Of a stretch of 8,985 bases of DNA, positions 7,801 through 8,985 are shown one piece after another (positions within the stretch are counted from its first letter, which is position 1; each line of letters begins with the position of its first letter). The stretch is taken from contig JAJYGU010000159.1 in NCBI GenBank assembly GCA_021784975.1, forward strand, positions 1 through 8,985, written 5' to 3'. The stretch comes from Planctomycetota bacterium (GTDB lineage: Bacteria; Planctomycetota; Planctomycetia; Pirellulales; Thermoguttaceae). Under the pieces are notes generated by a model that worked only from the letters and a program-made list of their open reading frames with translations, was not told the origin of the DNA and searched no databases. The translations under genes and the position numbers were made by a program.

Positions 7801-8417
7801 TAAGTGTGGAAGCCGATGAAGTTTGCCCCGCTGCGAATAAGTTGGTCGATCACCGCCCGGTGGTCAATCGGGTCCCAGGCGGTCGGGCTGTCGAAGAAGT
7901 TGTACCAGGGGAGCACGCCGCGGATGCCGAAGGCCGGCCGGCGGACGATGGCCGCGTCCGACGGCAGCCTCGGCGGCAGCATTTCCGGCACCGCTTCGCT
8001 GCCGAGGAAGAACCCGTAGCCCAGCTCGCGCAACAGACCGTAGATCGCGTTGACGGTCCCGGCGCCCGTCTGGCCGGCCGCGATCACCACCGGCTGGCGG
8101 GACAGCGTTGCGTTGGCCAGCACATAGCCCTCTTGGCCGAGATCCACCTTGCTCGCGCCGATCGCTTTCAGGGTTGGGTTTGCGGCGGCCGCGCCGATGA
8201 TCAAGGCCGGCACCGGGGCGGCCCGCCACCGGTCGGCACTGATCGTCTTCGGCACTACGCCGGTGACTTGGGCCAGGTAGCGCTGCAAGTCAACCGTCGC
8301 CAGCCTCTCGGGTTCGCTTTGGGCACCGACAACGATCGTATCCCAGGTCGCGGCTTGGGCGTGGCTGGCCGCCAGCAGGGCCCCCGCGGCGATAATCGCC
8401 AGGAGCATTCTTTTCAT
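4869..8417 (-). CDS. Secreted multidomain glycoside-hydrolase-like protein (GH67/GH20-type fold, Fn3-like, LamG-like)
   Basis: The protein has 1182 residues. Residues 1-22 are a Sec signal peptide (MKRMLLAIIAAGALLAASHAQA, cleavage after AQA). Residues about 24-150 resemble the alpha/beta N-terminal domain of GH67 and GH20 enzymes (SEPERLATVDLQRYLAQVTG; GTVNAIYGLLRELGYGFFLG). A TIM-barrel-like region follows from RGVLPWYNFFDS (about 166-177) to about residue 530. It contains acidic clusters GWGGDEYL (Asp428, Glu429) and WLECDGDQW (Glu482, Asp484, Asp486). A helical region covers about 540-690. A beta-rich segment leads to two fibronectin-III-like domains (about 833-910 and 916-1007) and a LamG/concanavalin-like domain (about 1023-1175). 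Export and action on a polysaccharide or glycan are likely, with LamG perhaps binding substrate. The substrate and catalytic residues are not established. The start at 8417 was chosen over an in-frame TTG at 8453 because the signal peptide begins there and the TTG lies inside the -35 box. No sorting tail is seen. Confidence 0.8.
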   Translation of the reverse strand: MKRMLLAIIAAGALLAASHAQAATWDTIVVGAQSEPERLATVDLQRYLAQVTGVVPKTISADRWRAAPVPALIIGAAAANPTLKAIGASKVDLGQEGYVLANATLSRQPVVIAAGQTGAGTVNAIYGLLRELGYGFFLGSEAVPEMLPPRLPSDAAIVRRPAFGIRGVLPWYNFFDSPTAWDPIDHRAVIDQLIRSGANFIGFHTYDHEPFAAYEEAGKMQWGGRLLNTRSPTWGTHSMATGEFAFGTDKLFADDYFGAATTQSHDDPSAVIRREQDVVRDAFDYARRRGVHTCIGFEVTGDPTNPATRKIVVKRLKRLLDEYPAADYLWIWQSEAQAGPGYREDNLLRETFKPGSALEPYAAARRTTFRRIVDSKLNRGDYLRMDPASRAARALEGARLEQFARLACRVIHQRQDPPRLVVSGWGGDEYLCSEEYYEGLDKLLPRDVVFASLDMIRPHPRVDAIYGEFAPDRQRWPIPWLECDGDQWHPQPNVHTFEGVAADAHRKGCQGILGIHWRTRDIEENLAYLVDYAWQPGLTAEEFFEQLAARCYSAAIAGDMARIHSRLDSMGWRWVGGAGQSECGSFQFGPGTPEKIKQLQVLRRQVAALLPKAGRSAPRVRWLLARIDWTLAYSHAEIAAVKAQQLLDSGNAADALATLDTGDLANALRVFASRLTTRGEYGVLATINTKAVYAWRELRGRCLATLGREPEDLPAPKWTPQPEIVLPRLIASVPQGEDLELMPIVLGGKPAWMHYRTLGQPAWKTLELNPVKGWVCRAVLPGGELVSPGVEIAFSFDRLPAASPAWGPQAVTVMPPTAVDEAPRPFVPLAAQPRLTIGCTSSSQFPFMLRWNEVAEAEYYKVYRDEVLAAETCVAFYPDGPTRPAARHQYRVEACRDGRVLAQAALSAASPDSTAPIVLKPRVRWGKTRATILWPPPDTWQISGYTIERAGPNSAGKFAFVADVPAVHMGTHQIAAKLDPGQTTYRITPVNQVGRRLSGLEVSLRWPNDKLREVVVADVIARAKPQGKLEVAGGAVHFTGRGHLELAHDDLFNLSGGGTVSFEFQADRLDDMPVLLSHGQWQVDGWFFQILGGQLMIRTTGGDVLGPQVQRGKWYSLRWEFDGLKADLFIDGKLYTSVEELPMSACRRMLRVGQYDQPGPSYAFHGSIRNLRIRGWVPRSGS

Positions 8418-8425
8418 GGTTCCCC

Positions 8426-8453
8426 ATTTTACCAAGACGGCGCGCGCCGTCAA
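8426..8453 (-). promoter_or_regulatory. Promoter candidate immediately upstream of the glycosidase-like gene
   Basis: On the minus strand TTGACG (8453-8448, 5 of 6) is followed by 16 bp and TAAAAT (8431-8426, 5 of 6). This is the best promoter match in the window. Only 8 nt separate the -10 box from the ATG at 8417, so transcription would begin at or within about 2 nt of the start codon, giving a leaderless or almost leaderless mRNA. GGGGA lies just before the ATG and could act as a ribosome-binding site only if transcription starts further upstream, for example by read-through from glmS. Confidence 0.5.
8436..8451. promoter_or_regulatory. Perfect 16-bp palindrome GACGGCGCGCGCCGTC
   Basis: The sequence equals its own reverse complement over all 16 bases. 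It fills most of the spacer between the -35 and -10 candidates and overlaps the end of the -35 box. A dimeric regulator bound here would block RNA polymerase. In RNA from glmS read-through it could fold as a 6-bp stem with a GCGC loop. It is followed by TTGGTAAAA rather than a U run, so it is a poor intrinsic terminator. Confidence 0.4.
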
Positions 8454-8498
8454 CGAACGGCTTCTTGGAGGGGGCGCTGCCGATGCGAGCGCGAACCG

Positions 8499-8985
8499 CT
8501 ACTCGACGGTCACGCTCTTGGCCAGGTTCCGTGGCTTGTCGACATCGCAGCCGCGGGCCACCGCGATGTGATAGGCCAGCAGTTGCAGCGGGATCACGGT
8601 GACAATCGGCTGGAGGTACTCTTCCACCGAGGGGACCTCAATGACGTCGTCGGCCAGTCTGGCCGCCGTAGCGTCGCCTTCGCACACCACCGCGATCACC
8701 GGGCCGCCGCGAGCCTTGATCTCTTGAAGATTTGAGATCACCTTGTCGTACACCTGCCCGCGCGGAATGAGAAACACGCTGGGAGTCTGCGCATCCACCA
8801 GCGCGATCGGGCCGTGCTTCATTTCCGCGGCCGGGTAGCCTTCGGCATGAATGTAGCTAATCTCCTTCAGTTTCAAGGCCCCCTCCAGGGCGGTGGGGAA
8901 ATTGAACTGCCGTCCGAGGTAGAGGAAGTTGCTGCAATCGGCATATCGTTGGGCGATCCGTTGCACCTGCTGGTTGCACGTCAGC
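8499..8985 (-). CDS. glmS: Glutamine-fructose-6-phosphate aminotransferase (isomerizing), C-terminal part
   Basis: This is the last 161 codons and TGA stop of a gene that continues past the right edge, about the final quarter of a protein usually near 609 residues. It is the end of the second SIS (isomerase) domain. ALEGALKLKEISYIHAE, EMKHGPIAL, VISNLQE, VIPLQLLAYHIAV and RGCDVDKPRNLAKSVTVE are all conserved in GlmS. Counted within this fragment, Glu41, His57 and Lys156 correspond to the E. coli isomerase residues Glu488, His504 and Lys603, with the same Glu-His spacing and the same distance from Lys to the C-terminus. The enzyme makes glucosamine-6-phosphate from fructose-6-phosphate and glutamine in the cytoplasm, the first step towards UDP-GlcNAc. 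Its N-terminal glutaminase domain, promoter and any upstream control element are outside the window. Confidence 0.96.
   Translation of the reverse strand, partial: LTCNQQVQRIAQRYADCSNFLYLGRQFNFPTALEGALKLKEISYIHAEGYPAAEMKHGPIALVDAQTPSVFLIPRGQVYDKVISNLQEIKARGGPVIAVVCEGDATAARLADDVIEVPSVEEYLQPIVTVIPLQLLAYHIAVARGCDVDKPRNLAKSVTVE

Larger units (their letters stand above)
8418..8498. other. 81-bp spacer between glmS and the glycosidase-like gene
   Basis: Besides the promoter and palindrome, this spacer has a small inverted repeat after the glmS stop: gcgct (8474-8478) and agcgc (8488-8492) with a 9-nt loop and no T run. No clear terminator for glmS is present, so some co-transcription with the downstream gene is possible. 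Confidence 0.4.

Noticed and set aside
8418..8453. Upstream TTG start (8453) adding 12 residues to the glycosidase-like protein
   Set aside because: The TTG is part of the -35 box candidate, and the extension would put non-signal residues before a clean signal peptide beginning at 8417.
7542..8735. 397-codon plus-strand open frame spanning the glmS/glycosidase-like spacer
   Set aside because: It runs antisense across two well-supported genes and a promoter and has no domain-like sequence.

Overview
The window reads as chromosomal DNA of a planctomycete (phylum Planctomycetota). The main evidence is the LEPLEDRRLLS signature near the N-terminus of the large surface protein, which is the hallmark of the planctomycete extracellular motif. 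The GC-rich composition fits this, as does the mix of a giant repetitive surface protein with a secreted multidomain glycosidase-like protein. The genus cannot be fixed from this sequence alone.

All four genes lie on the minus strand, so transcription runs from high to low coordinates. (1) 8985-8499 is the C-terminal quarter of glmS, glucosamine-6-phosphate synthase, cut by the window edge. (2) 8417-4869 encodes a secreted protein of 1182 residues with a GH67/GH20-like N-terminal domain, a TIM-barrel-like region, fibronectin-III-like domains and a C-terminal LamG-like domain. (3) 4705-3314 encodes a ROK-family sugar kinase fused at its C-terminus to an Mth938-like domain. (4) 2916-1 is the first 972 codons of a large surface protein made of two tandem copies of a beta-strand-repeat module of about 1.34 kb, followed by the start of an Ig-like domain; its 3' end is outside the window.

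The spacers carry candidate control elements. Upstream of the glycosidase-like gene is a promoter (TTGACG-16-TAAAAT) with a perfect 16-bp palindrome in its spacer; its position predicts a leaderless or nearly leaderless mRNA. Upstream of the ROK gene are two 21-bp tandem repeats next to a strong Shine-Dalgarno. Between the ROK gene and the surface-protein gene (397 bp) lie a potentially structured 3' region, a weak terminator candidate, two CGATTAC repeats 21 bp apart, and a promoter (TTGAGA-17-TAAACT).

A working interpretation, which is inference, is that a secreted polysaccharide-degrading protein, a sugar kinase and GlmS sit together around (amino)sugar use and cell-envelope precursor supply. 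The surface protein has its own promoter and looks like a separate unit. The most unusual item is the ROK-Mth938 fusion.
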